A DNA stretch of 64,000 nucleotides from Paraniabella hibiscisoli (GCF_022512515.1 NZ_JAKWBK010000001.1:558001-622000), one strand, 5' to 3'. Positions 19,698 to 29,127 are shown, counted from the stretch's first letter. Numbers and translations: made by a program. Notes: generated by a model not told the origin, from the sequence alone.

Positions 19698-19878
19698 GCA
19701 AGCACATAAGTAATTATAGCGTGTTTGCTTTATTCTCGTTCTCCGAAACTACGACCTTCGAAACGAACCGGGAAATAAGGTAAATCGCTCACGTTTTGCG
19801 TGGGCGTTCTTATTCTGGTTCAGGGTGTCGTAGCCCTCGGAGACGGTAAGGACTAACCCACGCATTTTTTTGCGGGGT
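19698..19878 (+). ncRNA. Candidate structured RNA or leader upstream of the toxin-like pair
   Basis: Three nested or successive stems can be read directly. A first hairpin pairs 19698-19705 with 19721-19728 (8 bp, one G-U). A long imperfect hairpin pairs 19740-19746 with 19837-19843, 19749-19755 with 19827-19833, 19765-19769 with 19817-19821, 19774-19779 with 19809-19814, and 19786-19793 with 19799-19806. That is 33 bp in five blocks in correct nested order around a loop of five. A third stem pairs CCCACGCA at 19857-19864 with TGCGGGG at 19871-19877 over a T-rich loop. It does not match any riboswitch I know. It could equally be a DNA-level palindrome used in recombination. Confidence 0.5.
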
Positions 19879-19904
19879 ATCTTACTCACTTCAACACACC
19901 TGCA

Positions 19905-20369
19905 ATGAACTACACCGCTATCCCACCCAACACCACTTTTAACGAAGCCGAATGGCTGCGCGTATTGTTTTTACTAAGCGATACAGAGCAATGGCTGCAA
20001 CAACAGCATACCCAGCATTTTTACCAATTGCCGCTAAAGCAACATAAAAAGCTTTTGCGTAGTAGCTGGTATTTAAGCCCGGCCGCGCTGGCCCATATTA
20101 TAGAGCGCCATTATTATAAAATAAGCCGCCACCCCTGCGCCGGTAAGTTTACCATTAACATACCTGAGTTGGTGGCTTATATACGCGAAGCTTTTACTGT
20201 AGCGCCCACGCCCGTACCGGATAGCGTTAACCTGCAACGCACATTAACTACGGCTACACCTATTGGCTTCGACAACCAGGGCAATACGGTAGCAGCGCTT
20301 ACCATAATCAGCAATGCCGGAGGCCGCATTATTACTGCGTTTCCGGGCTTTATCTATTCACCGCTATAA
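19905..20369 (+). CDS. Hypothetical protein resembling BECR-fold RNase toxins
   Basis: 154 residues with no signal peptide. The central AHIIERHYYKISRHPCAGKF and the later IGFDNQGNTVAALTII ... GGRIITAFPG follow a pattern I associate with C-terminal nuclease toxin domains of the barnase/EndoU/RelE-like group: a histidine helix, then strands ending in IITAFPG. No family is confirmed. A second gene starts 10 bases downstream. A long structured element lies immediately upstream. The whole could be a stand-alone toxin with its immunity or antitoxin partner, possibly left over from a polymorphic-toxin cassette. Confidence 0.5.
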   Translation: MNYTAIPPNTTFNEAEWLRVLFLLSDTEQWLQQQHTQHFYQLPLKQHKKLLRSSWYLSPAALAHIIERHYYKISRHPCAGKFTINIPELVAYIREAFTVAPTPVPDSVNLQRTLTTATPIGFDNQGNTVAALTIISNAGGRIITAFPGFIYSPL

Positions 20370-20379
20370 ATTACAACCT

Positions 20380-20910
20380 ATGAACCAGCAACAGCTTTGC
20401 GGCTTACTCAACCGCACTACGCTCTTTTGCAAAGGCAATCCTTTAAAGGCCGATGCGTTTGCATTGATCAAAGAATTTTTTAGTTACGCTTCACCACAGG
20501 AGCATTTAAAAGCTATTGATGACTTTATTAAAGCAGCGCTACAGGAAGACAGCTACTGGCCGCATGGCAGTCCGGCTAACGGCTTGTTTTATAGCGAGCA
20601 GCTGGAGCTGTTAATAGAATCGGCTTATCTTATTAACATCAAACCTAAAAAGTATTTTTTGAAAAAACGTGCCGTTGTTAACCTACCCATAAAAGAGCTG
20701 CCTGTATTACTGTCTGCCGAAGAATACCAAAACCCGTTGCTGGTGATACAGCAGTTCTTTCAACAGTCCTTACTGTATTGGAAGCAGTTGTTATATGCCT
20801 GTACACATGGGGCGTTGTCGAATAGTTCTGTGGCGGAGGAAGTGGAGGCGGCGGAGGTGTTGGGGTTGTGTAATGAGTTGAAAAGGTTAGTATGTGCGTT
20901 GTCAGGCTGA
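20380..20910 (+). CDS. Hypothetical protein, possible immunity/antitoxin partner
   Basis: 176 residues from ATG 20380-20382 (MNQQQLCGLLNRTTLFCKGN), mostly helical, with no membrane segment or known domain. It follows the BECR-like gene by 10 bases on the same strand, the usual place for an immunity gene. The C-terminus is acidic (SVAEEVEAAEVLGLC). The role is inferred from position only. Confidence 0.5.
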   Translation: MNQQQLCGLLNRTTLFCKGNPLKADAFALIKEFFSYASPQEHLKAIDDFIKAALQEDSYWPHGSPANGLFYSEQLELLIESAYLINIKPKKYFLKKRAVVNLPIKELPVLLSAEEYQNPLLVIQQFFQQSLLYWKQLLYACTHGALSNSSVAEEVEAAEVLGLCNELKRLVCALSG

Positions 20911-21008
20911 GCTTGCCGAAGCCTCGAGCATGGGCGCCAAGGCCACGAATACACTAATGAATTACCAATAGCGACAAATAATATCGTATGTTTAATGTAT
21001 ATTGAATT

Positions 21009-21819
21009 ATGAATAATCGAACTTCCTTGTTTTTTATTTTGCTATTTTTTAACACAGGCGTTTTTGCTCAAACTCAACAAGCTAAAATAAATTACATGCT
21101 GGATATATTGGGATGGACAAAAGCGATAACAGCCGAATTGAATAATTATAAAGATTACTACAGTCAGCTAGAAGTAAATATCGCAGACAAAAGAACTATA
21201 GATTCAGTAACTCAAAAATTGAGCAGTGAAGAAATAAGCACTAGATTAAGCAAAGATTTTAAACGACGTTTTACTCAAGGAGAGATTGATACACTTTATC
21301 TTTTCTTTAATTCACCAACCGGCAAAAAGTTTAAGAAAGAAGAATACCAGACTTTTGGGGAAATGAATGCTTTATTTACGGAAGAATACAAAACACTCAA
21401 AATTATTGAAGAGAGAAGCAAAGGATCAGCCTCTAAATCACCGGCTGATTTTTCTCTTGTAGACAGAGAAGATGGCATTTACGTAGTTAAACGAGGCTTA
21501 TCAGAAGATCATATGAAGTATGATCTCGAAAAACGCCAGTATTAAAACTGGATATTTTTAAAGATATCAGTACTTATAGGACCTCGACCTACGATATGCA
21601 AATAAAAATCGAACTTACACAGTCCGGTCAAACTCAGTTTTACGAAATCTCAAAAAATATGTCGGGAAGCAATTAGCAATTGTTGCAAGTAAAACAATTA
21701 TTGCTGCTCCGGTCGTAAATGAAGCGATCAACTCTAACGAATTGATTTTATCCGGTAGTGGAGATGTTAATGAAACAAGTGCTATTGTACAAAAGATTAA
21801 AGAAAAAATTTCTCAATAG
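21009..21819 (+). CDS. Secreted protein with a DUF2059-like N-terminus and a SecDF P1-head-like C-terminus, frameshifted twice
   Basis: About 270 residues with a signal peptide (FFILLFFNTGVFAQ). Residues 85-135 (FKRRFTQGEIDTLYLFFNSPTGKKF) resemble DUF2059. The frame closes at 21545. One-base shifts in A runs near 21529 and 21657 continue through IELTQSGQTQFYEISKKYVG and LAIVASKTIIAAPVVNEAI to ISQ and TAG 21817-21819. The last 70 residues follow the SecD P1 head pattern (G+xLAIVxxxxIxxAPVVxxxI ... ISG). This is a periplasmic domain without the SecD membrane part, so it is not a translocase. Confidence 0.6.
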
Positions 21820-21866
21820 TATCTATAATAACGTAATTAAGTTTGAAATTCTTCTCCAAGCTAGTA

Positions 21867-23034
21867 TCATTTACTGTAATATGATTTCATTTTATCTAAA
21901 ATGATGTCTAATTTCTCTTTTACGTTCCTATCTGTTTTTAAAATTAGTTGTGCATTAACTTTTCCGCTTTGACCTAACAGAAGATCTTCACAAGCTTGCA
22001 TGGTCTGCTTATATATATCATAAGGATAGCCCTCAATTTGTTTACTCGGGTAATAGGCAAACTCAGCTAAAGCATTTTTCAAATCTTCAAAATCCCCCCT
22101 ACAATATATGTACTTTTTGTAGCTAAAATCCAATTCAATAGTTGGTCATATAACTCAGCATACTTCATCGCCACATAATAAAGACCTTTTAAATCCGAAG
22201 GAACTCCCTCCTCTTTTAAAAACTTCGGCAACGCTATCTCGACTAAGCTTTTAAAGCCATCAAATATATTTGTAAAAGAAGATAACCGTTCTTGCCCCCA
22301 GTTAGGTACATTTTCATGATTATGAATTATATGTCTCGGCTCAATTAATATAGAATATTCAATATCATTCTTTCTAAACTCTCTTTTTCCATCTCATCTA
22401 CAAATACCTGAGCAAAAAAAGCATACTCATATCCTGGATTTTTTTGAATTAGAATTTTCAACGCTCTCTCAGAAACATTAAGTTTAAAAAAATCAGGGAT
22501 TTCGTCATCATATATTTGCCTAATTTTCAAACTCTCTTTAAATAAATAAGACAACTGAATTTTGAGAGTGCTTATAATTTCCTGAGCTCTTTCAAATGTA
22601 AAATTCCAAATCTTAGAGTTATTTCTTATTTCGTCAATAAACTCAAATACTTGTACATTATCTACTATACCATTAAAATTTCCATCCTTGTTGTTTTTCC
22701 AAAAATTCAATGCGATTAACACGCTTTTTTCAATAAAGCAAAATATAGGTATCCCCTTTTGCTTTGCAACCAAGAACTCGTTATTGGTAATTGACTTCCC
22801 GTTGCCAATAACGCTTCCGTATCGGCTTCCAATGATAAGTACGAGTATGTCGGCATGATCTTTTACTATTTTAATACAATTCTCCACAGTACTTAACTCG
22901 GGGGAAATAGGAAAATTCTCCGACTCCGAAAGAATAGGATTATGCCCCGAATTAGTAATAAATTCAGATATATCCGCCCGTATTTGAGCCAAGTCATAAC
23001 AGGTTGAACTTACAAATATGTTGATGTTAGTCAT
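21867..23034 (-). CDS. DUF4062 protein, frameshifted
   Basis: About 388 residues. The N-terminus INIFVSSTCYDLAQIRADIS, with LVLIIGSRYGS and KSITNNEFLVAKQKGIPIF, is the DUF4062 domain, a TIR-like fold often found at the front of NTPase or repeat proteins in defence and signalling. Here it stands without a visible NTPase. The frame changes near 22370 and near 22120-22140; the joined C-terminal half is helical (NWGQERLSSFTNIFDGFKSL, then LLLGQSGKVNAQLILKTDRN). It lies between a secreted protein and the nrdA terminator. Function unknown. Confidence 0.7.
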
Positions 23035-23072
23035 ACTTTTATAATTCTTACTGAGGTTACTTTGTTATAAAA

Positions 23073-23104
23073 AAGCCCGAACCACTTTGCAATGATCCGG
23101 GCTT
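23073..23104 (-). terminator. Rho-independent terminator of the nrdB-nrdA operon
   Basis: A 7-bp stem (AAGCCCG at 23073-23079 with CGGGCTT at 23098-23104) is followed on the minus strand by a run of T. It starts 17 bases after the nrdA stop. Confidence 0.8.
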
Positions 23105-23120
23105 AATCTTATTTAATTCT

Positions 23121-24806
23121 TTACGCTTCGCAGCTCACACAGGTAACCAAACTCGTTACCAGCTCTTTACTCACGCTTTGGCTGCGCTGGTAGTACAGGG
23201 TTTTTACACCTAGCTGCCAGGCTTCAATCATCAGCTTGTTTACATCTTTCACCGGCAGGTTGCTCGGTATGTTCAGGTTAAGGCTCTGTGCCTGGTCTAC
23301 ATACTGCTGGCGGATGGCGGCTTGCTGAATAATTTCCAGCTGGCTTATTTCTTTAAAGGTTTTAAATACCGATTTTTCTTCGGGCGTTAAACCCTCTACC
23401 TGCTGCACGCTACCGTGGTTGAGCATGATATTACGCCAGGTGTCTTCATTATCCAGTCCTTTATATTCCAGTAATTGTTTCAGGTATTTGTTCTGGCGCA
23501 TAAAGTTACCTTTTGCCAAACCTGCTTTATAATAGTTGCTGCTGAATGGTTCAATACCTGGAGAGGTTTGTCCTAATATAGCGGAAGAAGAAGTAGTAGG
23601 CGCAATAGCCATGGTAGTGGTATTGCGGCGGCCATAGCCTTTTAATACTTCAGGCTCACCATAAATCCTTGCCAGGTCCATAGTAGCTTTATCGGCTTTC
23701 TCTTTAATGTCGGCAAATATTTTAGAAGTCAGTTGCTTTGCTCTTAACCCTTCAAACGGAATCATATTACGCTGCAGATAAGAGTGCCAGCCTAATACAC
23801 CCAGACCTAAAGCACGGTGACGCTTAGCGAATTTATTGGCGCTTGCCAGGTAATGGTTGCCTTCTGTTTTATTAATGAACTCCTGCAATACCGCATCCAG
23901 GAAGAAGATCGCCAGGCGAACTGCATCTGTATCTTTCCACTCATCATACAGCTCCAGGTTCATAGAACTCAGGCAGCAGATGAACGACTCATCGTTGGTA
24001 GAGGGCAGCATGATCTCCGAGCAAAGGTTGCTGGCATTGATCATGTAGTTCAGATCTTTATATACCTGTGGTTTGTTACGGTTTACGTTATCGGTAAAGA
24101 AGATATAAGGCAATCCTTTCTGCTGGCGGCTTTCGAGCAACTTGGCCCAGATCTCACGTTTTTCTTTATCGCCGTCAACCATATCCTGCATCCAGTAGTC
24201 GGGTACGCATACGCCGGTAAACAGGTTTTGTATAGGGTGCCCAATGCTTTTGATCTGTAAAAATTCGCCGATATCCGGGTGGTCAATATCCAGGTAAGCT
24301 GCAAACGCGCCGCGACGCACACCACCCTGAGAGATGGTATCCATAGCCGTATCGAACAAACGCATAAAGCTTACCGCACCGCTACTTTTACCATTGTCGG
24401 TAACCGAGCTGCCACGGCCGCGCAGGTCGCCAAAATAAGCTGATGTACCACCGCCTATTTTTGTTTGCATGATCACTTCGCCCAGCTTATGGGTAATGCC
24501 TTCTATATGATCGGGTACGTGTACGTTAAAACAAGAAATAGGCAACCCTCTTTCGGTACCCATATTGGCCCAGATAGGCGAGCTCAGGCTCATCCAGCCA
24601 CGCTCTACCATTTCCATAAACGCTTCTTTCAATTCCGGCTTATACAGGCGTTGCGCTGCTGCTGCACACACACGCTCAATAGCGCCTTCTACGGTTTCTC
24701 CCTTTAACAGGTAACCGCGATTGAGTATTTGCTCACTTTCTTCGTTCCTCCACCACATTTTCTCTGTGATGGGCGTTTTTTGTATCATTGGGTCCATTAC
24801 TTCCAT
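23121..24806 (-). CDS. nrdA: Ribonucleoside-diphosphate reductase, alpha subunit
   Basis: The catalytic large subunit of class I ribonucleotide reductase, which makes deoxyribonucleotides from ribonucleoside diphosphates. It is 561 residues. Visible are the substrate-site region with SCFNVHV, the radical-site motif NASNLCSEIMLPS, and the C-terminal redox pair CVSCEA that accepts electrons from thioredoxin or glutaredoxin. It lacks the N-terminal ATP-cone of E. coli NrdA, so dATP feedback through that domain is not expected. The frame is intact. The gene follows nrdB by 112 bases on the same strand, and a terminator follows. Confidence 0.95.
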   Translation of the reverse strand: MEVMDPMIQKTPITEKMWWRNEESEQILNRGYLLKGETVEGAIERVCAAAAQRLYKPELKEAFMEMVERGWMSLSSPIWANMGTERGLPISCFNVHVPDHIEGITHKLGEVIMQTKIGGGTSAYFGDLRGRGSSVTDNGKSSGAVSFMRLFDTAMDTISQGGVRRGAFAAYLDIDHPDIGEFLQIKSIGHPIQNLFTGVCVPDYWMQDMVDGDKEKREIWAKLLESRQQKGLPYIFFTDNVNRNKPQVYKDLNYMINASNLCSEIMLPSTNDESFICCLSSMNLELYDEWKDTDAVRLAIFFLDAVLQEFINKTEGNHYLASANKFAKRHRALGLGVLGWHSYLQRNMIPFEGLRAKQLTSKIFADIKEKADKATMDLARIYGEPEVLKGYGRRNTTTMAIAPTTSSSAILGQTSPGIEPFSSNYYKAGLAKGNFMRQNKYLKQLLEYKGLDNEDTWRNIMLNHGSVQQVEGLTPEEKSVFKTFKEISQLEIIQQAAIRQQYVDQAQSLNLNIPSNLPVKDVNKLMIEAWQLGVKTLYYQRSQSVSKELVTSLVTCVSCEA

Positions 24807-24918
24807 TTTGCTATAGGTTTTAACAGGTTTTAGTATTTATTGTTTAGGGGGCGTATTGTTAAGTTTACGGTTGATGGTTGACGGTAGCACCCGTCATCTG
24901 CCATCTATCCTCTGTCAA

Positions 24919-25891
24919 CTAAAAAAGATCATCCGCCGTAATACTCTTATCGTGCTTGGTATAATCAACCGGGCGTTTTGCAAAGAAATCGTCCAGGCTA
25001 TTGGCAAACACTTCTTCTTCAAACCAGCGCATGGGGCGATATTGCTCAGCGCTGATAAAATATTGTGATGGCAGACCAATTTTATTCAGGCTCTCATCTA
25101 CACGGAACTTGATAAAGTTGCTCAGGTCTTTTTATTCAGGATGTCTACATCCCCTCTTCAAATATCCAGTCCAGTATCTGCTCTTCAATGGCAATCGACT
25201 CTTTTACCATATCGGTAATGCGCGAAAGCGTTGCTTCGTTCAACACCTCCGGATATTCTTCTTTTATTTTATTGATGAGGTAGATACCGGCATTCGCATG
25301 TATCTGCTCATCTACCGATGTCCAGGCAATAATATTACTTACATTCTTCATCCAGCCTTTAAAGCGGGTAAAGGAAAGAATAATAGCAAACTGGCTGAAC
25401 AGCGATACATTTTCAATCAGGATGGTAAACAATATCAGCGCAATACTATACTCCTGCTTATCGTTCGACTTGGTATTTTTTAAAACATTAGATAAGTATT
25501 CGATACGTTCTTTAATTACCGGCACTTCTATCAGGGTTTCAAACTCATCGTTATAGCCCAGTACTTCTACCAGCCTGGAGTAAGCTTCGCTGTGACGAAA
25601 CTCACATTCTGCAAAAGTGCTGCCCAATCCGTTCAGCTCAGGTTTAGGCAGGTGGTTGTACAGGTTACCCCAGAAAGATTTTACGGCCACTTCAATTTGT
25701 GCAATGGCCAGTAAAGCGCGCTTTACAGCATTCCGTTCAGCCGGTGTAAGGTGGCTATGGAAATCCTGCGTATCGGCAGTGAAATCCACTTCTGAGTGCA
25801 CCCAGAACGATTTATTGATGGCGCTGGTAAACTGCAATACCTCCGGGTATTCAAAGGGCTTATAGTTTACGCGTTTGTCGAACAATCCCAT
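24919..25891 (-). CDS. nrdB: Ribonucleoside-diphosphate reductase, beta subunit, frameshifted at the C-terminus
   Basis: The small subunit of class I ribonucleotide reductase, about 324 residues; it holds the di-metal centre and tyrosyl radical. The ligand helix FAECEFRHSEAYSRL carries Glu, His and the radical Tyr at the spacing of E. coli NrdB, and a later ligand helix reads WTSVDEQIHANAG. The frame stops at 25145. One-base shifts near 25143 and 25128 restore LSNFIKFRVDESLNKIGLPS and the C-terminal tail ending DKSITADDLF (stop 24919-24921), which docks into NrdA. I take ATG 25889-25891. nrdA follows. Confidence 0.93.
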
Positions 25892-26639
25892 GATCAAAAA
25901 TTTTTAAAATAAGGTTCTATAAATTAGAAGAGAGACAAAGGGCCTTTAGTATTACCGGTTAAGTAAATGACTATCAAGCATTTCTGCCTTTCTTCTCTAA
26001 AAATATAATTTGGATTTTAACTTTCCGTTGTTAATGGCCTGGCTTACATCCGCCCCACTCATCTAACATCTTCCGGTTAAGCAATTGTTAATCACAATCC
26101 GCAAAACCGAGTACAAATTAATTCAATAAAAAACAGAAATAGTAAAGTTGTTATTCACACGATGTGCGAAACTTTGGTTGGATTTTTTGAAGGGTTGATA
26201 ACCTGTTTTTTATAAATTATAGGTGCCGCCAAAATATAATTATACATTGAAATACTGATACTTATGTTGTATTGAATCGCTTAGCATACCGCGCGCAAAC
26301 ACAGTGCAGCAAAGGGTTTCAGGCTATTTATTCAAACGCTGTTAATACAGCCGCTGACCCTTGGTATTTAGGCTTTCAAAGTCCCTAAAACCCGCTACAG
26401 CGGCAGGTTTAATGCACATGCAGGCGTTAATAACCGGATGCACCTAAACTTCACATGTTTAAAGATGATTGGAGCATCATTATCAGCATTACATATTTAT
26501 CCAGCGGGGCTTGCAATGCTTTATTATCGATAAACCGCCATTCCGTTTGGGTAAAGTACAGCTTTGTCGATTCGATCTATAGATTATAAGCTGTGTTTTA
26601 TACATCGGCTGAAGTGTACCGGACCGCCGTCTGTATTAA
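25892..26639. other. Gene-free interval upstream of nrdB
   Basis: About 750 bases with no convincing coding region on either strand. It must hold the nrdB promoter, but no clear TAnnTTTG box close to the gene or NrdR-type paired box could be assigned by eye. The sequence is ordinary single-copy DNA before the minisatellite begins. Confidence 0.5.
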
Positions 26640-26915
26640 AAACTTATCGGTTGGGGTCGTACAACCGCAATTTTGAGGTTCGGAACCACTCGGTCAGGGT
26701 TCTAAACATATCCGGCAGGGTACTAAACATATCCGGCGCGGTGTTGAATATATCTGAGGGGGCTATTTATATGTTTGAAGGGGTTGTAAACTCATTCGCT
26801 GAAGCTGTGAACCTGTCCGTTGAGGTCGTACAACCCCAATTTTGGGGTTCGGAACTGCGCGGTCGGGGTACTAAACACGTTGGGACAGGTTGCAACACCT
26901 ATCCGGATATATAAA
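26640..26915. repeat. Degenerate 21-bp tandem repeat (minisatellite)
   Basis: About a dozen consecutive 21-base units can be read in register, for example GTACTAAACATATCCGGCGCG, GTGTTGAATATATCTGAGGG and GTTGTAAACTCATTCGCTGA. Because 21 is divisible by three, a plus-strand frame stays open and shows a seven-residue repeat (VLNISGR, VLNISGA, VLNISEG). I see no start context or family and treat it as repeat DNA, not a gene. Confidence 0.75.
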
Positions 26916-27025
26916 TAACCGCGTGGGGCCTATGTTTTAAAGACCTGAACCTGTTTTCAACCTCGCTGCCGGGGTGTTGAACTCCATAAACGAAGCGATA
27001 AACCTTATTACATATAGCTTCAGCC

Positions 27026-27415
27026 TAGGCTCTGCGTGCTCATTCTCTGCGGTTAAATGGTTAGAGATTGTATTAACCGCGGAGAAAAGGAGAAATAGAG
27101 GTAGCGCAGAGCAAGAGCAGCATTACGTCAATTGCATTTTATCGGCTTGGCTGTATCAATTCAATTTTGAGATTAGCGACCCAGGTGTAAAAATTCCAGA
27201 CTCAGCGTAGGCTCCGCGTGCTCATTTCTCTGCGGTTAAGTTGTTAGAGATTGTATTAACCGCGGAGAAAAGGAGAAATAGAGGTAGCGCAGAGCAAGAG
27301 CAGCATTACGTCAATTGCATTTTATCGGCTTGGCTGTATCAATTCAATTTTGAGATTAGCGATCCAGGTGTAAAAATTCCAGACTCAGCGTGCTCATTCT
27401 CTGCGGTTAAGTTGT
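27026..27415. repeat. 182-bp tandem duplication with internal inverted repeats
   Basis: A unit starting TAGGCTCTGCGTGCTCAT at 27026 is repeated almost exactly from 27208, and a third partial start (TGCTCATTCTCTGCGGTTAA) appears at about 27391. Within the unit, CTCTGCGGTTAA faces TTAACCGCGGAG and GCTCTGCG faces CGCAGAGC, so each copy can fold into a two-block hairpin. Short open frames over it repeat the same peptide and are not genes. Confidence 0.85.
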
Positions 27416-27469
27416 TGGTAGCATCTTAATAGATCTGGGAAAGACATTATGTATTTGTAATATTGCCCT

Positions 27470-27949
27470 ATGAATCTGAGAAAAATACAGGCAGCCGATA
27501 ATGCTATATTGGCAACTATTATACGCAGTGCGTTTGAAGAATTTGACGCTCCCAAAACAGGCACGGTTTACTCTGATGCCACAACCGATGACCTGTTTAC
27601 CTTGTTCCGCCAGGAACGATCGGTATTATGGGTAGCAGAGATAGATGGTGCAGTAGTTGGCTGCTGCGGCATTTACCCTACACCGGGACTTCCGCCTGAT
27701 TATGCCGAGTTGGTAAAGTTTTACTTAAGCAAAGACGCGCGTGGTTTAGGTGTAGGCCGCGCGCTGATGGAGCAATGTACACAATCGGCTGTAGAACTTG
27801 GTTACACTCATCTATACCTGGAAAGCCAGCCTAAATTTGGTAATGCTGTTCGCATTTATGAAAAGCAGGGCTATCAGTTGCTGGATCAGCCCTTGGGTCA
27901 GTCGGGACATACCTCCTGCGATATATGGATGGTGAAGGAGTTGGGGTAA
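27470..27949 (+). CDS. GNAT-family N-acetyltransferase
   Basis: A 159-residue acetyl-CoA-dependent acyltransferase; the substrate is unknown. The acetyl-CoA-binding motif A reads KDARGLGVGRALMEQC (the R/Q-x-x-G-x-G/A type), after strand beta4 (ELVKFYLS). Motif B with YEKQGYQLL near the C-terminus is also present. The frame is intact. The stop lies 9 bases before a REP-like palindromic repeat. Confidence 0.9.
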   Translation: MNLRKIQAADNAILATIIRSAFEEFDAPKTGTVYSDATTDDLFTLFRQERSVLWVAEIDGAVVGCCGIYPTPGLPPDYAELVKFYLSKDARGLGVGRALMEQCTQSAVELGYTHLYLESQPKFGNAVRIYEKQGYQLLDQPLGQSGHTSCDIWMVKELG

Positions 27950-27958
27950 AGGATAAGA

Positions 27959-28065
27959 GCGAGTCTCTCAGGGCGAGTCCGCTATCGCTGAGACTCGCCT
28001 GCAGACTCGCCCGTAGACTTAGACTCGCCTGTGATGTCCATAGCCGAGTCTCAAAGCCGGCTGCG
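27959..28065. repeat. REP-like palindromic repeat, copy 1
   Basis: It opens with a block of about 41 bases (GCGAGTCTCTCAGGGCGAGT and onward to GAGACTCGCC) that is identical in copy 2 at 29133. It closes with about 26 bases around AGCCGAGTCTCAAAGCCGGC that are also shared. The block contains inverted GCGAGTCTC/GAGACTCGC arms and can form a hairpin. Confidence 0.85.
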
Positions 28066-28108
28066 TGCGTTATGAAAATCTGTAAACGTTTTAATAAAAA
28101 AGCTACAC

Positions 28109-29127
28109 ATGAGTACAAAAGCCGAAGTTTTTTCCATACTGGAAAGAAATGTACCCAACTATTTTCTGAAAGATTATATCAACGGCATACTGAACGAAGA
28201 AGAAAATATGTTTTATGCATTTAGCGTTACTGACGTAAACCCTGAACGGCATAATGACTATCCACATATCAGTTAAATGGGCGGCTACTCTTCGTGGGGT
28301 GTCGACGAAGAAGATTGCCGGATTTATAGCGAGGATGGTAATAGCTACCAGTATAAAGATGTAAACCAGTGTTTGCAAGAAGGGATTTTTAAAGCATTTT
28401 CTATTAGTTTTTATGGATGTCTTTTCAATAATCGTTGGTTTGTAATGAAGGAGCTTAGCGTTTATGGGAAATTGGCAAATCTTATGGAAAGAACAGATGA
28501 GCTATCGGCGTTAACCCAAACCACTAATATATTCAAGCATTCTTATTTTTTGCCTATGGAGCTTCAGATCTTGCCTGATGGAGGAAACGGAAAACCCTTA
28601 TTACGCGGCGAAGAGTTTCACGAGTTTATCGGTTATCCATCACTTGTAGGGTACATTATGCAGGAGGAAAAAATGAATGTAATGCAAGCCCATCAAAGAT
28701 ATCTTATTCTTGATGTTGTAGAACCCTTTATACGCAAACTACGCGCAACCCGCTTTAGCGAATTTAAGCGCATTAGTACCCGTAGTTTTATCCACCCGGA
28801 AATGATCTTCTCTACTCACCGGGACTATGCCCTCATACCATTAATTGTCGTAAATCAGCAAAACGAAGGACATTTATACTATTTTTTTGGCATGCTCAAA
28901 AAAACAATGTACAGATGGAAATATTTTGACTTAAAAAAGTAGATGACGATTATAACTATGATGAAGATATTATTGAAGACCTTTCTAAATTAACCTATTG
29001 GAATACAACTAATTTCTTGCAAAGCTTTTGCACTTTAAATGATGATACTTTTTGGAAACATCACGTGTTAGCAAAAGAAAACAGCACTTACCAATACTTG
29101 GAAGAAGTAGTTGTTGGGGCATTTTGA
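28109..29127 (+). CDS. Hypothetical protein between two REP-like repeats, frameshifted
   Basis: About 338 residues, no family recognised, no signal peptide. It starts at ATG 28109-28111 (MSTKAEVFSILERNVPNYFL). An in-frame stop at 28274-28276, just before MGGYSSWGVDEED, looks like two nearby indels, because a neighbouring frame gives HISVKW across it. A further one-base shift in an A6 run near 28935 continues into VDDDYNYDEDIIEDL and ends at TGA 29125-29127. It is bounded on both sides by copies of the same palindromic repeat (ending 44 bases before, starting 6 bases after). Confidence 0.55.

Noticed and set aside
19698-19878. Retron-type RNA
   Set aside because: No reverse transcriptase gene lies beside it; the next genes are toxin-like and unknown.
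23817-24260. Plus-strand frame of 147 codons inside nrdA
   Set aside because: Shadow of a strongly conserved gene on the other strand.
26564-26914. Plus-strand open frame with a VLNISEG-type heptad repeat
   Set aside because: It is open only because the 21-bp DNA repeat keeps phase; no ribosome site, family or coding bias is evident, and the flanking residues look random.
26974-27429. Two short plus-strand frames with identical peptide
   Set aside because: Both are translations of the 182-bp tandem duplication.
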